From positions 62,001 to 126,000 of the forward strand of contig CAWEOA010000002.1 in assembly GCA_963810615.1 (NCBI GenBank): a DNA stretch of 64,000 nt, written 5' to 3'. The notes beneath the pieces were generated by a model. That model had not been told where the DNA came from. It was given only the letters and a program-made list of their open reading frames with translations, and searched no databases. Position 1 is the first letter of the stretch, and each line of letters begins with the position of its first letter. Below are positions 52,563 to 62,666 of this stretch, piece after piece. This DNA comes from JARRQJ01 sp963810615. GTDB lineage: Bacteria; Pseudomonadota; Gammaproteobacteria; DRLM01. The translations under genes and the position numbers were made by a program.

Positions 52563-54209
52563 TTACTCGGCGCGGTGGGATTTATAGTAATTGATCAAGC
52601 CATTGGTGGAGGCATCGTGGCTCTCCACCATATGTTCGTCTTCCAGCTCCGGCAGGATAGCTTTTGCGAGTTGCTTACCCAGTTCCACGCCCCATTGGTC
52701 GAAGGAATTAATGTTCCACAAAATGCCTTGCACGAAAATCTTGTGCTCATACAGAGCAATCAATCGACCCAGGGTGCGCGGGGTAAGTTTTTTAAACATT
52801 AGAGAATTGGTGGGTTTATTGCCGGGAAACACCTTGTGCGGCACCAGATGCTCCATTTCCTCGCCGTTCATTCCGGCCGCGGTCAATTCGGCGCGCACCT
52901 CCGCCGCCGTTTTGCCGCGCATCAGGGCTTCGGGCTGGGCGAAAAAATTGGAAAGCAGAATACGATGATGCTCGCCAACGGGATTGTGGCTCTCGATGGG
53001 CACCAAAAAGTCGCAGGGAATTAATTTTGTGCCTTGATGGATCAATTGATAAAAGGCATGTTGACCATTAGTCCCCGGTTCTCCCCAGATCACCGGTCCG
53101 GTGGAATAATCCACCCGCTCGCCGTCGCGGTCGACCCGTTTTCCGTTGCTCTCCATGTCGCCCTGCTGGAAGTAGGCGGAGAAGCGATGCAGATATTGGT
53201 CGTAAGGCAGGATGGCATGGGTCTGTGCGCCGAAGAAGTTGTTATACCAAATCCCCAGCAGCCCCATAATCACCGGCAAATTCTCGGCGAAAGGCGCGTC
53301 ACGAAAATGCTCGTCCATATCATGGCCGCCGGAAAGCATTTCCTCGAAATTGTCCATGCCGATGCTGAGCACAATGGATAAACCGATAGCGCTCCATAGC
53401 GAATACCGCCCTCCCACCCAATCCCAAAACTCGAACATGTTGCGGGTATCGATACCGAAGGCGGCCACCTCTGCGGCATTGGTGGACAAGGCCACGAAGT
53501 GCTTGGCCACAGCCGCCTCATCGTGAACGTGTTCTAAAAACCAGGCGCGCGCCGTACGGGCGTTGGTAATGGTTTCCTGCGTGGTAAAGGTCTTGGATGC
53601 GATCACGAACAGCGTGGTCTCGGGATCGACATACTTCAAGGCCTCGCTAATGTGGGTTCCGTCGATATTGGAGACGAAGTGCGGCCGCAATCCGCCTGCA
53701 CCATAGGGCTTGAGGGCCTCTGTTACCATCACCGGCCCCAGATCCGAGCCGCCGATGCCGATGTTCACCACGTCGGTTAACCGCTTGCCGGTATAACCCC
53801 GCCGTTCGCCGTTACGCACTTGTTCGCTGAAGCTACGCATCTGGTCGAGCACGGCGTTGACCTTGGGCATCACATCGCCGCCGTCGCTGAGGATGGGGCG
53901 GTTGGAACGGTTGCGCAGGGCCACATGCAACACCGCCCGCTGTTCGGTGACGTTGATCTTGTCACCACTGAACATCTTGTCGATCCATTCATCCAGGCGC
54001 GCCTGCCGCGTCAGACCCAACAATAAATCCATGGTCTCTTTGGTGACGATGTTCTTGGAATAGTCGAGCAGCAGATCGTTGAAGCTCACCGAAAAATCCA
54101 CAAAGCGCTGCGCATCGGATGCGAACAAATCCCGCATATGGACATGGCGCATGGACTGATAGTGTTCATGGAGAGCCTGCCAGGCAACGGAATTGGTCAA
54201 TGCGGACAT
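52563..54209 (-). CDS. pgi: Glucose-6-phosphate isomerase
   Basis: Interconverts glucose 6-phosphate and fructose 6-phosphate. The 548-residue protein has the sugar-phosphate-binding VNIGIGGSDLGPVM, the catalytic Glu region in GTNGQHAFYQLIHQG and the C-terminal FDQWGVELGKQLA signature. Size is normal. It lies 71 bases after zwf on the same strand, ending a gnd-zwf-pgi set that feeds the oxidative pentose phosphate route. Confidence 0.97.
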   Translation of the reverse strand: MSALTNSVAWQALHEHYQSMRHVHMRDLFASDAQRFVDFSVSFNDLLLDYSKNIVTKETMDLLLGLTRQARLDEWIDKMFSGDKINVTEQRAVLHVALRNRSNRPILSDGGDVMPKVNAVLDQMRSFSEQVRNGERRGYTGKRLTDVVNIGIGGSDLGPVMVTEALKPYGAGGLRPHFVSNIDGTHISEALKYVDPETTLFVIASKTFTTQETITNARTARAWFLEHVHDEAAVAKHFVALSTNAAEVAAFGIDTRNMFEFWDWVGGRYSLWSAIGLSIVLSIGMDNFEEMLSGGHDMDEHFRDAPFAENLPVIMGLLGIWYNNFFGAQTHAILPYDQYLHRFSAYFQQGDMESNGKRVDRDGERVDYSTGPVIWGEPGTNGQHAFYQLIHQGTKLIPCDFLVPIESHNPVGEHHRILLSNFFAQPEALMRGKTAAEVRAELTAAGMNGEEMEHLVPHKVFPGNKPTNSLMFKKLTPRTLGRLIALYEHKIFVQGILWNINSFDQWGVELGKQLAKAILPELEDEHMVESHDASTNGLINYYKSHRAE

Positions 54210-54280
54210 CCTTGTTCCTTTATGAGCTGAATGCTGATAGCCGCTAACTCAGCTTGAGTCCCACGACACTCAGCTATTTA

Positions 54281-55780
54281 TCAATACGCCTCCAGATCGG
54301 CACCCTTGATATCCAGGGAGTGGCGCCAGAACTGATCTTCGCGTTCGAACAGGCGATAAGTACCGCGCGGCCCCCAGGTGCCCGCCGCATAGGTGTTGAT
54401 GAAATCCCGCTCCATGGACCACACCTTGACGATGGGATCCACCACCCGCCACGCCCATTCCACTTCATCGTAACGCAAGAACAAGGTGCGGTCGCCCTCG
54501 ATGACATCGAGCAACAAATCGCCGTAGGCATCGAACTCGGACTCGCCTTCGTGGCGATAGCTGGCATCCAGGCTGGTGGTACGGGTACGCATCTCAAGAC
54601 CCGGTACCTTGACCTGCAGTTCCAGACGCAGGCATTCCTTGGGTTGTATCCCCAGCAACAACCAATTGGGTTTGAGTTGATCGAGATGGGTATTGCGAAA
54701 CAAGTGCTGGGGAGGGTGCTTGAAGCGAATGGTGATGGCCGAGGCCCCTTCCTGCATGCGCTTGCCGGTACGCAGATAAAAAGGCACGCCCTTCCAGCGC
54801 CAGTTATCCACATAGAGTTTCACCGCCGCATAGGACTCGGTGGTACTGCGCGGATCCACCCCATCTTCTTCCAGATAGCCGCGCACGGGCTTGCCGCACA
54901 CCGTACCGGCGGTATATTGCGCGCGGAAGGCATGGGCGTGCACGGCATTTTGCGGGATGGGGCGGATGGATTTCAGCACCTTGACCTTCTCGTCGCGCAT
55001 GGATTCGGCGTCCATCATAGCCGGCGGCTCCATGGCCACCAGGGTAAGCAATTGCATCAGGTGACTTTGGATCATGTCACGCAAGGCCCCCGCGCCCTCA
55101 TAATAATCGGCGCGGTCTTCGATGCCGAGGGTCTCGGAATGGGTGATCTGGACATGATCGATATATTGGCGATTCCACCACGGCTCCAGCATGATATTGG
55201 CGAAACGAAACACCAAGACATTCTGTACCGTGCCCTTGCCCAGATAATGATCGATGCGGTAGATCTGGCTCTCTTCCAGATATTGGTGCATACCTTGTTG
55301 CAAGGCCTGGGCACTCAGCAAGTCATAGCCGAAGGGCTTTTCGATCACCACCCGGCGCCAACCGTTGTTCTGGGTGAGCAGGCCCGTCTTGCCGAGGCGC
55401 TCTATGGATTCACCGAAATCGCTGGGGCGTATCGCCATATAGAAGATTATGTTGGTGGGAAAGCGCGGATCCTCGATCAAGGTATCCTTCAGGCGCTGCA
55501 CCGAATCGCCATCGTGCAAATCACCCTGCAGATAATAGAGACGCTCCTTGAAACGTTCGAAGGCTTGAATGTTGAAGCCCTCACCGTACTTCTCGCGCAG
55601 CATGCCCTCCACTTCATCCAACCACTGTTGCCGTTCCCAGGGTCGGCGGCCGAAGGCCACGATCACCATCTGCTCGGGAAGACGACCCACCTCTTCCAAC
55701 TGAAACAGCGACGGCATCAATTTGCGTCGGGCGAGATTGCCGGTCGCACCGAATATCACCAGGCTACACTGCTGCATCAA
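54281..55780 (-). CDS. zwf: Glucose-6-phosphate 1-dehydrogenase
   Basis: Oxidises glucose 6-phosphate to 6-phosphogluconolactone, yielding NADPH. The 499-residue protein has the nucleotide-binding VIFGATGNLARRKLMPSLF, the substrate-binding RIDHYLGKGTVQN motif with the catalytic His, and EKPFGYDL. Its start overlaps the gnd stop by four bases. No separate lactonase gene (pgl) is present beside it. Confidence 0.97.
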   Translation of the reverse strand: MMQQCSLVIFGATGNLARRKLMPSLFQLEEVGRLPEQMVIVAFGRRPWERQQWLDEVEGMLREKYGEGFNIQAFERFKERLYYLQGDLHDGDSVQRLKDTLIEDPRFPTNIIFYMAIRPSDFGESIERLGKTGLLTQNNGWRRVVIEKPFGYDLLSAQALQQGMHQYLEESQIYRIDHYLGKGTVQNVLVFRFANIMLEPWWNRQYIDHVQITHSETLGIEDRADYYEGAGALRDMIQSHLMQLLTLVAMEPPAMMDAESMRDEKVKVLKSIRPIPQNAVHAHAFRAQYTAGTVCGKPVRGYLEEDGVDPRSTTESYAAVKLYVDNWRWKGVPFYLRTGKRMQEGASAITIRFKHPPQHLFRNTHLDQLKPNWLLLGIQPKECLRLELQVKVPGLEMRTRTTSLDASYRHEGESEFDAYGDLLLDVIEGDRTLFLRYDEVEWAWRVVDPIVKVWSMERDFINTYAAGTWGPRGTYRLFEREDQFWRHSLDIKGADLEAY

Positions 55781-56694
55781 TGTTCTCCTGCTTTCTTCAC
55801 GGCATGGCCCCCGAAGGAATTGCGCATCATGGACAACAAACGATAGGGATAACCTTCCTTATCCTGGCTGGTGAATCGCATTTGCAGGGCGAGAGTCAAC
55901 ACCGGGGCGGGCACACCCTGTACGATAGACTCCTCGATGGTCCAGCGGCCCTCGCCGGAATCCGCCACATAGGGCGCCACCCCTTCGAGCTGTTGATCTT
56001 CCTTGAGCGCCTCGGCGGACAAATCCAGCAACCAACTGCGCACCACTGAACTGTGGCGCCATAACTCTGCGACCTGGGCGAGATCGAGCTTGAATTCCTC
56101 CTTGCCGCGCAATAATGAAAAACCTTCGGCGAAGGCCTGCATCATGCCGTATTCGATGCCGTTGTGGATCATCTTGGTGAAATGACCGGACCCTACCGGC
56201 CCGACGTGGGCCCAGCCGCGATCGGGCGCCGGCGCCAGCACCTTGAGGGCCGGCGCAACCAGCTCCACCACGCCCGGCTCGCCGCCCACCATCAGGCAAT
56301 AACCGTTGGTCAAACCCCAGATACCGCCGGAGGTGCCGGCGTCCATGAAGCCGATGCCATGTCCGGCCAGCAAGGCGCCGCGCCGCTCGCTCTCGTGATA
56401 ATTGGAATTACCGCCGTCCACGACCACGTCACCCGTGGCCAGTAGCGGAATCAAGTCGTGAATGGCCTTCTCGGTGGCCTCACCGGCGGGCAGCATCAAC
56501 CACACCACGCGTGGTGCATCCAGCTTACTGACCGCCTCCGCGATGGAGGTCGCCGGGATCAAGCCTTCTTCCGCAGCCAAGCTGTTTACGATCTCGGCCG
56601 AGCGGTTGTAGCCCACCACCTCAATACCGCCGCGGCACAAACGCCGCGCCATATTGGCGCCCATTTTCCCCAAACCCATCATCGCCATGCGCAT
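55777..56694 (-). CDS. gnd: 6-phosphogluconate dehydrogenase, short decarboxylating form
   Basis: Decarboxylates 6-phosphogluconate to ribulose 5-phosphate. The 305-residue product is the short GntZ/YqeC-like form, often NAD-preferring, not the 470-residue E. coli Gnd. Visible are MRMAMMGLGKMGANMARRL (dinucleotide binding), DGGNSNYHESERR and the GPVGSGHFTKMIHNGIEYG motif with the catalytic Lys. The ATG at 56694 has AAGGAAT upstream; the longer open frame crosses the glgA promoter region. It starts the gnd-zwf-pgi run and is divergent from glgA. Confidence 0.95.
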   Translation of the reverse strand: MRMAMMGLGKMGANMARRLCRGGIEVVGYNRSAEIVNSLAAEEGLIPATSIAEAVSKLDAPRVVWLMLPAGEATEKAIHDLIPLLATGDVVVDGGNSNYHESERRGALLAGHGIGFMDAGTSGGIWGLTNGYCLMVGGEPGVVELVAPALKVLAPAPDRGWAHVGPVGSGHFTKMIHNGIEYGMMQAFAEGFSLLRGKEEFKLDLAQVAELWRHSSVVRSWLLDLSAEALKEDQQLEGVAPYVADSGEGRWTIEESIVQGVPAPVLTLALQMRFTSQDKEGYPYRLLSMMRNSFGGHAVKKAGEH

Positions 56695-56878
56695 AACAAT
56701 TCCTTTCTCCATTGCGTCGCTCGCCACCATCGCGGCATATTCCCGATCCACTTGTATATCGCCACCACGGGGAGCGTCTTTAATCCACTCCTTATATCTC
56801 CATACCTTGTGATAAGGTAACAGGCATCGACCAGTAATGTTAGACAGATTCTTGCCACCACGTTGCAAGGAAAGACTC

Positions 56879-58381
56879 GTGACAGCCAAAAAATCGCGCT
56901 CCGCCAAAAACAAAAAAATCCTGTTCGTCACCAGCGAGGCCCATCCCCTGATCAAGACCGGCGGTCTGGGTGACGTATCGGGGGCCTTACCCCTCGCCCT
57001 CAAGGAACTCAAACAAGACGTACGTCTCATCCTGCCCGCCTACCGCGAGGCCATGCGACGTTATGGCCCGTACACCATCGCCAGTCTGGTCTTCCAGCCG
57101 GATATCCATCCTATCCGCCTGCTGGAGGGACGCCTCCCCGACAGCAACATTACGGTATGGCTGGTGGACATCCCTTCCCTCTTCGACCGGCCGGGCAATC
57201 CCTATCTCGGCCCCGACGGCCAGGATTGGCCGGACAACGCGCTGCGTTTCGGCATGTTCTCCCGGGCCGTCACCGCCATCGCCCTCAACCAGGCGGGGCT
57301 GGACTGGCATCCGGATGTTGTCCATTGCAACGACTGGCAGACCGGCCTGATCCCGCCGCTGCTTACTTTGCAAAATCCGCGCCCGGCCACGGTGTTCACC
57401 ATCCATAACCTGGCCTACCAGGGACTGTTTCCCGCCGCCCAATTCCAGGAACTCGGCCTGCCGCCGGAATTGTGGGGCATACACGGCCTGGAGTTCTATG
57501 ATCAATTGTCCTTCATCAAAGGCGGCCTGCTGTATGCGGATATGATCAACACCGTCAGCCCCACCTACGCCAAGGAGATCTGCACCCCGGAATTTGGCTG
57601 CGGCCTGGACAGCCTGTTGCGCAGCCGCGCCGATCGCCTGGTGGGCATCCTCAACGGCGCGGACTACGGCGAATGGGATCCGCGCCATGACAGTCATTTA
57701 TCCCACCATTACAGCACCGACGCCCTGCAAGGTAAGGCGGCCAACAAGGCAGCCCTGCAAAAGGAGCTGGGACTGCAACGCGATCCCCAGATCCCGCTCA
57801 TCGGCTTCGTCGGACGCTTGGCGGCACAGAAGGGCATCGACCTGATAATGGCCGTGCTGGGCAATCTCCTGCCGCAGGAGGTCCAGTTCGTGATTCTGGG
57901 TACGGGCGACAAGGACTACGAAAAGGCCTTGACCGCCGTAGCGGAACATTATCCCCGCCGCTGCCATGTCAGAATCGGCTTCAGCGAACCCTTGGCCCAC
58001 CGCATCGAGGCGGCGGCGGACATGTTTCTCATGCCCTCCCGCTATGAGCCCTGCGGACTCAATCAGATCTACAGCATGCGCTACGGCACCCTGCCCATCG
58101 TCCGCCGCACCGGCGGGCTGGCCGACACCGTGGTGGATAGCAGCGCGGGACTGGAAACCGCCACCGGGTTTGTCTTCGACGAACCGACGGCGGCGGCCCT
58201 GAGCGAGGCCGTGCAGCGGGCCTTGAACCTTTACCGCGGCAAACCCCAGGACTGGCTGAAACTTGTACACAATGCCATGGAGTGCGATTACAGCTGGCGG
58301 CACAGCGCCGGCGCATATCTGGACCTCTACCAGCAGGCGCTGATTCACCAGGAGCAGGCAAATCCCTCCAAAGCTGTATAA
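56879..58381 (+). CDS. glgA: Glycogen synthase (ADP-glucose)
   Basis: GT5 glycosyltransferase that extends alpha-1,4 glucan from ADP-glucose. The product has the KTGGLGDV substrate loop near the N-terminus, HNLAYQGLFP, and the C-terminal SRYEPCGLNQIYSMRYGTLP signature. GTG 56879 is preferred as start because AAGGAAAG lies five bases before it; an ATG 14 codons earlier lacks such a site. Length from GTG is 500 residues. ppc follows on the same strand after 69 bases. Confidence 0.95.
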   Translation: MTAKKSRSAKNKKILFVTSEAHPLIKTGGLGDVSGALPLALKELKQDVRLILPAYREAMRRYGPYTIASLVFQPDIHPIRLLEGRLPDSNITVWLVDIPSLFDRPGNPYLGPDGQDWPDNALRFGMFSRAVTAIALNQAGLDWHPDVVHCNDWQTGLIPPLLTLQNPRPATVFTIHNLAYQGLFPAAQFQELGLPPELWGIHGLEFYDQLSFIKGGLLYADMINTVSPTYAKEICTPEFGCGLDSLLRSRADRLVGILNGADYGEWDPRHDSHLSHHYSTDALQGKAANKAALQKELGLQRDPQIPLIGFVGRLAAQKGIDLIMAVLGNLLPQEVQFVILGTGDKDYEKALTAVAEHYPRRCHVRIGFSEPLAHRIEAAADMFLMPSRYEPCGLNQIYSMRYGTLPIVRRTGGLADTVVDSSAGLETATGFVFDEPTAAALSEAVQRALNLYRGKPQDWLKLVHNAMECDYSWRHSAGAYLDLYQQALIHQEQANPSKAV

Positions 58382-58450
58382 TGGTCGCCTTTGCGCGGCG
58401 CTCCGCGCCGCCCGAATATAAACCCTCAAGCATCAAGATAGTGAAGCACC

Positions 58451-61246
58451 ATGAGTGACAAACAACTACGCGCCCGCGTCAAGCTGTTAGGTAAATTATT
58501 GGGCAATGTCCTCCGCGCCCAGGCCGGCGGCCACGTGCTCGTCGCCGTCGAAACGCTGCGCAAGGGCTACATCAGCCTCCAAGAGGAAGAGAGTCCCCGG
58601 CGCCGCGCCCGTCTCACCAAGCTGATCGCCAAGCTCGACCCGGACACCCTCACCCATGTGGTACGGGCCTTCAGCACCTATTTCAGCCTGGTCAATCTGG
58701 CGGAGGAGGCCAACCAATATCAGCTCCGCACCGAACGTATTCGCAAGGGCGGCCCGCTATGGGTAGGTTCATTCGATCATACCTTGCGCCAGTTTCACGC
58801 CCAGGGGATTAGCGCCGAACAGTTGCAGGCCCTGCTGAACAAGCTGGCTTATATACCGGTGTTCACCGCCCACCCCACCGAGGCCAAGCGCCGCACCATC
58901 CTCGAGGCCCTGCGCCGCATCTTCGTCACCGGCGAGGAACTGGATGACCCGCGCATCGGCGAAGAAGAAGAGGCCACGATCATCCGGCGCCTGGAGAGCG
59001 AGATTCAACTCCTGTGGAAAACCGATGAAGTGCGGGCCAAACGGCCGCAGGTGCGCGACGAGATCCGCAACGGCCTGTTCTATTTTCAGGAAAGCCTGTT
59101 CGACGCCGTACCGCGCATGTACCGCGGCCTGGAAAAGGGCATCAAACGCATTTACGGCGCGGAGCTGGAGGAAACCCCCGTCACCGTCCCCGGCTTCCTG
59201 CGTTTCGGTTCCTGGATAGGCGGCGACCGGGATGGCAACCCCTATGTAACCCCCGACACCACGGTCATGGCGATACGCCTGCATGCGCGCACTGCAGTCC
59301 TGGCCTATCTCCACCGCATCATCAGCCTGAGCCATATCCTCACCCATTCCAGCCTGTTGTGCCGGCCTTCCGATGAATTCATGCAGAGCCTGCGCCGCGA
59401 CGAGGCCTTCTGCGCCATGGCCTTCCAGGACAACCCCGACCGTTTCGGCAACGAACCCTATCGGCGCAAGCTGTACATCATGCGCTATCGCCTGGAACGC
59501 AACCTGATCAACATCAAGACGCGACTGGAGGTCAAGGTACGCGACTTAGAGGAGGATCAGTACGACGACGCCAAGGAATTGCTGGACGATCTGTATGTCA
59601 TCCGCGATTCCTTAATCGGTCACGGCGACGGCGAGATCGCCGGCGCCGAGTTACAAGACTTGATCCGCCTGGTGGAGACCTTCGGCTTTTTCCTGGTCAA
59701 ACTCGACGTTCGTCAGGAGTCGGTACGCCATACCGACGCGGTCGCGGAGATACTCAAGCGCATCCCGGGCAAGCGGGTGGATTATTCCACCTTGGATGAA
59801 GCCGCGCGCCTGGCCTTGCTGGGCGAATACATCATCGATGCCGATACCCTGTCCTTCGATCGCGACACCCTCACCCCCGAGACCCGCGAAACTCTGGAAG
59901 TGTTCGATGTGATGCTGAAGATGCGCGAGGAAGTCAGCGCGGAATGCTTCGGACATTATGTAATCTCCATGACTCATCACGCCAGTCACGTCATGGAGGT
60001 GATGTTCCTGGCCTGCCTCAGCGGCCTGATCGGCCGTCGCGATAATCGCTGGTTCTGCAATTTACGGGTAAGCCCCTTGTTCGAGACCATCGATGATTTG
60101 AGCCGCATCGAAGAGGTGTTGTCCATGTTACTGGACAACCCGGTCTACGCCGCCCTGCTCGCCGTTTCCGGCAATCAGCAGGAGGTCATGCTGGGTTATT
60201 CCGATTCCTGCAAGGACGGCGGCATCCTCGCCTCGTCGTGGAAGCTCTTCGAGGCGCAGAAAAAGATCATCGCCGTCACCGCGGCGCACAATGTACAGTG
60301 CCGGCTGTTCCACGGCCGCGGCGGCACCGTGGGTCGTGGCGGCGGCCCTACCCACGAATCCATCCTGTCGCAACCCCGCGGTACCGTGCAGGGCCAGATC
60401 AAATTTACCGAACAGGGCGAGGTGCTGTCTTATAAGTACAGTAACTGCGAGACGGCGGTGTACGAACTGACTATGGGCATCACCGGTCTGATGCTGGCCA
60501 GCCGCGGCGTAATCGCGCCGATGACGACGGCTCGCAACGACTATCTGGGCATCATGGATCAACTGGCGGCCAGCGGCGAGAACACCTATCGCGCCCTGAT
60601 CGATCAAACGCCGGGCTTATTGGATTTTTTCTACGAGGCAACGCCGGTCAGCGAATTAGGGCTCTTGAACATCGGCTCGCGTCCCACCCACCGCAACAAG
60701 CAGAATCGCTCCAAGTCTTCGATCCGCGCCATCCCCTGGGTGTTCGGCTGGGCACAGGCCCGCTTCACGCTGCCTGCCTGGTTCGGTATCGGCAGCGCCC
60801 TGGAACAATGGCGCAACAATGAACCGGATCGTTTGGCGAAATTACAGCAGATGTACGAGGAATGGCCGTTCTTCCGCGGCCTGCTGAGCAATACCCAGAT
60901 GTCGCTGTTCAAGGCCAACATGACCATCGCGCAACAATATGCGAACTTGAGCGGCGACCCTGCCATCGCCCAACAGATACTCACCGTCATCCAAGACGAG
61001 TACCAACGTACCATCACGCAGATCCTCAACGTCGTGGGTGCACAGCGCCTGATCGAAGAAAACACCACACTGGCGCTGTCGCTGACGCGACGCAGTCCTT
61101 ACCTGGACCCGCTCAATCATATCCAGATCACACTGTTGGAGCGTTTCCGCGACAAGGACTTGAACGAAAACGCCCGGCAAATCTGGCAGGATCCCTTATT
61201 GCGCTCCATCAACGCCATTGCGGCGGGCATGCGCAATACCGGTTGA
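58451..61246 (+). CDS. ppc: Phosphoenolpyruvate carboxylase
   Basis: Fixes bicarbonate on PEP to give oxaloacetate, an anaplerotic reaction. The 931-residue protein has the catalytic His in VFTAHPTEAKRRT (about residue 141), the GYSDSCKDGG active-site segment, the FHGRGGTVGRGGGPTHESIL loop and a C-terminal RNTG end. Size is normal. It sits downstream of glgA and 120 bases before convergent panD; that gap shows no gene or clear terminator. Confidence 0.97.
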   Translation: MSDKQLRARVKLLGKLLGNVLRAQAGGHVLVAVETLRKGYISLQEEESPRRRARLTKLIAKLDPDTLTHVVRAFSTYFSLVNLAEEANQYQLRTERIRKGGPLWVGSFDHTLRQFHAQGISAEQLQALLNKLAYIPVFTAHPTEAKRRTILEALRRIFVTGEELDDPRIGEEEEATIIRRLESEIQLLWKTDEVRAKRPQVRDEIRNGLFYFQESLFDAVPRMYRGLEKGIKRIYGAELEETPVTVPGFLRFGSWIGGDRDGNPYVTPDTTVMAIRLHARTAVLAYLHRIISLSHILTHSSLLCRPSDEFMQSLRRDEAFCAMAFQDNPDRFGNEPYRRKLYIMRYRLERNLINIKTRLEVKVRDLEEDQYDDAKELLDDLYVIRDSLIGHGDGEIAGAELQDLIRLVETFGFFLVKLDVRQESVRHTDAVAEILKRIPGKRVDYSTLDEAARLALLGEYIIDADTLSFDRDTLTPETRETLEVFDVMLKMREEVSAECFGHYVISMTHHASHVMEVMFLACLSGLIGRRDNRWFCNLRVSPLFETIDDLSRIEEVLSMLLDNPVYAALLAVSGNQQEVMLGYSDSCKDGGILASSWKLFEAQKKIIAVTAAHNVQCRLFHGRGGTVGRGGGPTHESILSQPRGTVQGQIKFTEQGEVLSYKYSNCETAVYELTMGITGLMLASRGVIAPMTTARNDYLGIMDQLAASGENTYRALIDQTPGLLDFFYEATPVSELGLLNIGSRPTHRNKQNRSKSSIRAIPWVFGWAQARFTLPAWFGIGSALEQWRNNEPDRLAKLQQMYEEWPFFRGLLSNTQMSLFKANMTIAQQYANLSGDPAIAQQILTVIQDEYQRTITQILNVVGAQRLIEENTTLALSLTRRSPYLDPLNHIQITLLERFRDKDLNENARQIWQDPLLRSINAIAAGMRNTG

Positions 61247-61370
61247 GGACTCATGGGTATTGCCGCGAGGCTGGGCGTCCGCCGAACTGAGATGCCCATT
61301 TTTGCGCCGCAGTGCCGCGAAGGCCTGCGGCAAGACAGCGAACAGTGATTCGCTTAAGGCGTGAACCCGT

Positions 61371-61751
61371 TCAGGCCACTTGTACCGGGATGGCGCTGCT
61401 CACCCGAGCGACGGTATTGCGCTCGTCGAGATAGACCAAGGTGGGTTTGAAATTGACCAGCTCGTGCTGATTGAGGGCAGCATAGGTGCAGATAATCACC
61501 CTGTCCCCCGGCTTGGCCTTGTGCGCCGCCGCCCCGTTCACCGAAATGATGCCGGAACCGTCCTGAGCGCGGATCGCATAGGTGGTGAAGCGCTCGCCGT
61601 TGGCCATATTGTAGATCTGGATCTGCTCGTATTCCCGGATCCCCGCGGTATCCAGCAGGGCCCCGTCGATGGCGCAGGAACCATCGTATTCGAGTTCCGC
61701 ATGGGTCACCCGAGCATGATGCAACTTTGATTTGAGCATGGTGTACTGCAT
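61371..61751 (-). CDS. panD: Aspartate 1-decarboxylase precursor
   Basis: Makes beta-alanine for pantothenate. The 126-residue pro-enzyme self-cleaves at the Gly-Ser in LEYDGSCAIDG to form the pyruvoyl group on the new N-terminal Ser. It begins MQYTMLKSKLHHARVT, typical of the family, and has the KPGDRVIICTYA segment. It follows panC after a 57-base gap on the same strand. Confidence 0.97.
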   Translation of the reverse strand: MQYTMLKSKLHHARVTHAELEYDGSCAIDGALLDTAGIREYEQIQIYNMANGERFTTYAIRAQDGSGIISVNGAAAHKAKPGDRVIICTYAALNQHELVNFKPTLVYLDERNTVARVSSAIPVQVA

Positions 61752-61808
61752 GGTCCGATTACCTTTGCGCCAAGTATCCCCAAGATTTCTTCGAAATATT
61801 ATGGGGGT

Positions 61809-62666
61809 TTATGGCGGATCCTTCAATGTCACGGGCAAATTATCGATCAGCCGGGTCTTCCCTAACCAGGCGGCCGCCATGATTATCAGGCACGAATCAG
61901 CCGCTTGGGGGGGCTGTAAATCCTCGGCGCGCCGGATGGCCACGTAGTCGGGCTCAAAGCCGCTCTCCCGTAAAATCTTCATACCCTCGGCCGCGAGGCT
62001 GTCATAGTTCGTCCCGGCGACGAGGCGCTCGCCCAGCCAGTGCAGGGTTTGATACAAGACCGGCGCCCGCTCGCGCTCAGCGGCGGAGAGATAACCGTTG
62101 CGCGAACTCATAGCCAGGCCGTCGCTCTCACGCACCGTCGGCTCGCCGATGATTTCAACCGCCATACACAGATCGGCCACCAGCCGCCGCACCACCAATA
62201 ACTGTTGATAATCCTTTGCGCCGAATACCGCCACATGGGGACGCACCGCATTAAACAGTTTCGCCACCACCGTCGCGACCCCGGTAAAGTGTCCGGGACG
62301 GGCGGTGCCGCACAAGATATCGGATAGACCCGGCACCTCCACTCGCACCGTGTCATCGCTGCCGTAGGGATAGAGCTCCTTCACATCCGGGGCGAACAAT
62401 AAGTGTGCCCCGTGCTCCGCCAGGATAAAACTATCCTGCTTAAGGGTTCGCGGATACGCGCCAAAGTCCTCTTGCGGCCCGAATTGGGTGGGATTGACGA
62501 AGATGCTCACCACCACCTTGTCCGCTGCCCGGCAGGCGCGTTTCACCAGTTGCAGATGGCCGTCATGCAGGTTGCCCATGGTGGGAACCAGGGCGACGCG
62601 TTCGCGGCGGCCGCGCCATTGATCCACGGCGGTACGAAGATGGGCGATAGTGTGGACGGTTTGCAT
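61809..62666 (-). CDS. panC: Pantothenate synthetase
   Basis: Joins pantoate and beta-alanine with ATP. The 285-residue protein has the ATP-binding VPTMGNLHDGHLQLV (HIGH-like motif), the SIFVNPTQFGPQEDF segment, FGAKDYQQL and a VRESDGLAMSSRN motif. Its ATG shares one base with the panB stop, so the genes are coupled. Length is normal. Confidence 0.97.
   Translation of the reverse strand: MQTVHTIAHLRTAVDQWRGRRERVALVPTMGNLHDGHLQLVKRACRAADKVVVSIFVNPTQFGPQEDFGAYPRTLKQDSFILAEHGAHLLFAPDVKELYPYGSDDTVRVEVPGLSDILCGTARPGHFTGVATVVAKLFNAVRPHVAVFGAKDYQQLLVVRRLVADLCMAVEIIGEPTVRESDGLAMSSRNGYLSAAERERAPVLYQTLHWLGERLVAGTNYDSLAAEGMKILRESGFEPDYVAIRRAEDLQPPQAADSCLIIMAAAWLGKTRLIDNLPVTLKDPP

Noticed and set aside
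54254..55846. 530-codon open frame antisense to zwf
   Set aside because: It is the mirror frame of a well-conserved GC-rich gene, has no recognisable domain and no ribosome site, and arises from codon bias.
56695..57030. Long N-terminal extension of gnd
   Set aside because: It would cross the divergent glgA promoter and start region. The dinucleotide-binding motif begins right at the ATG 56694, which has its own ribosome site.
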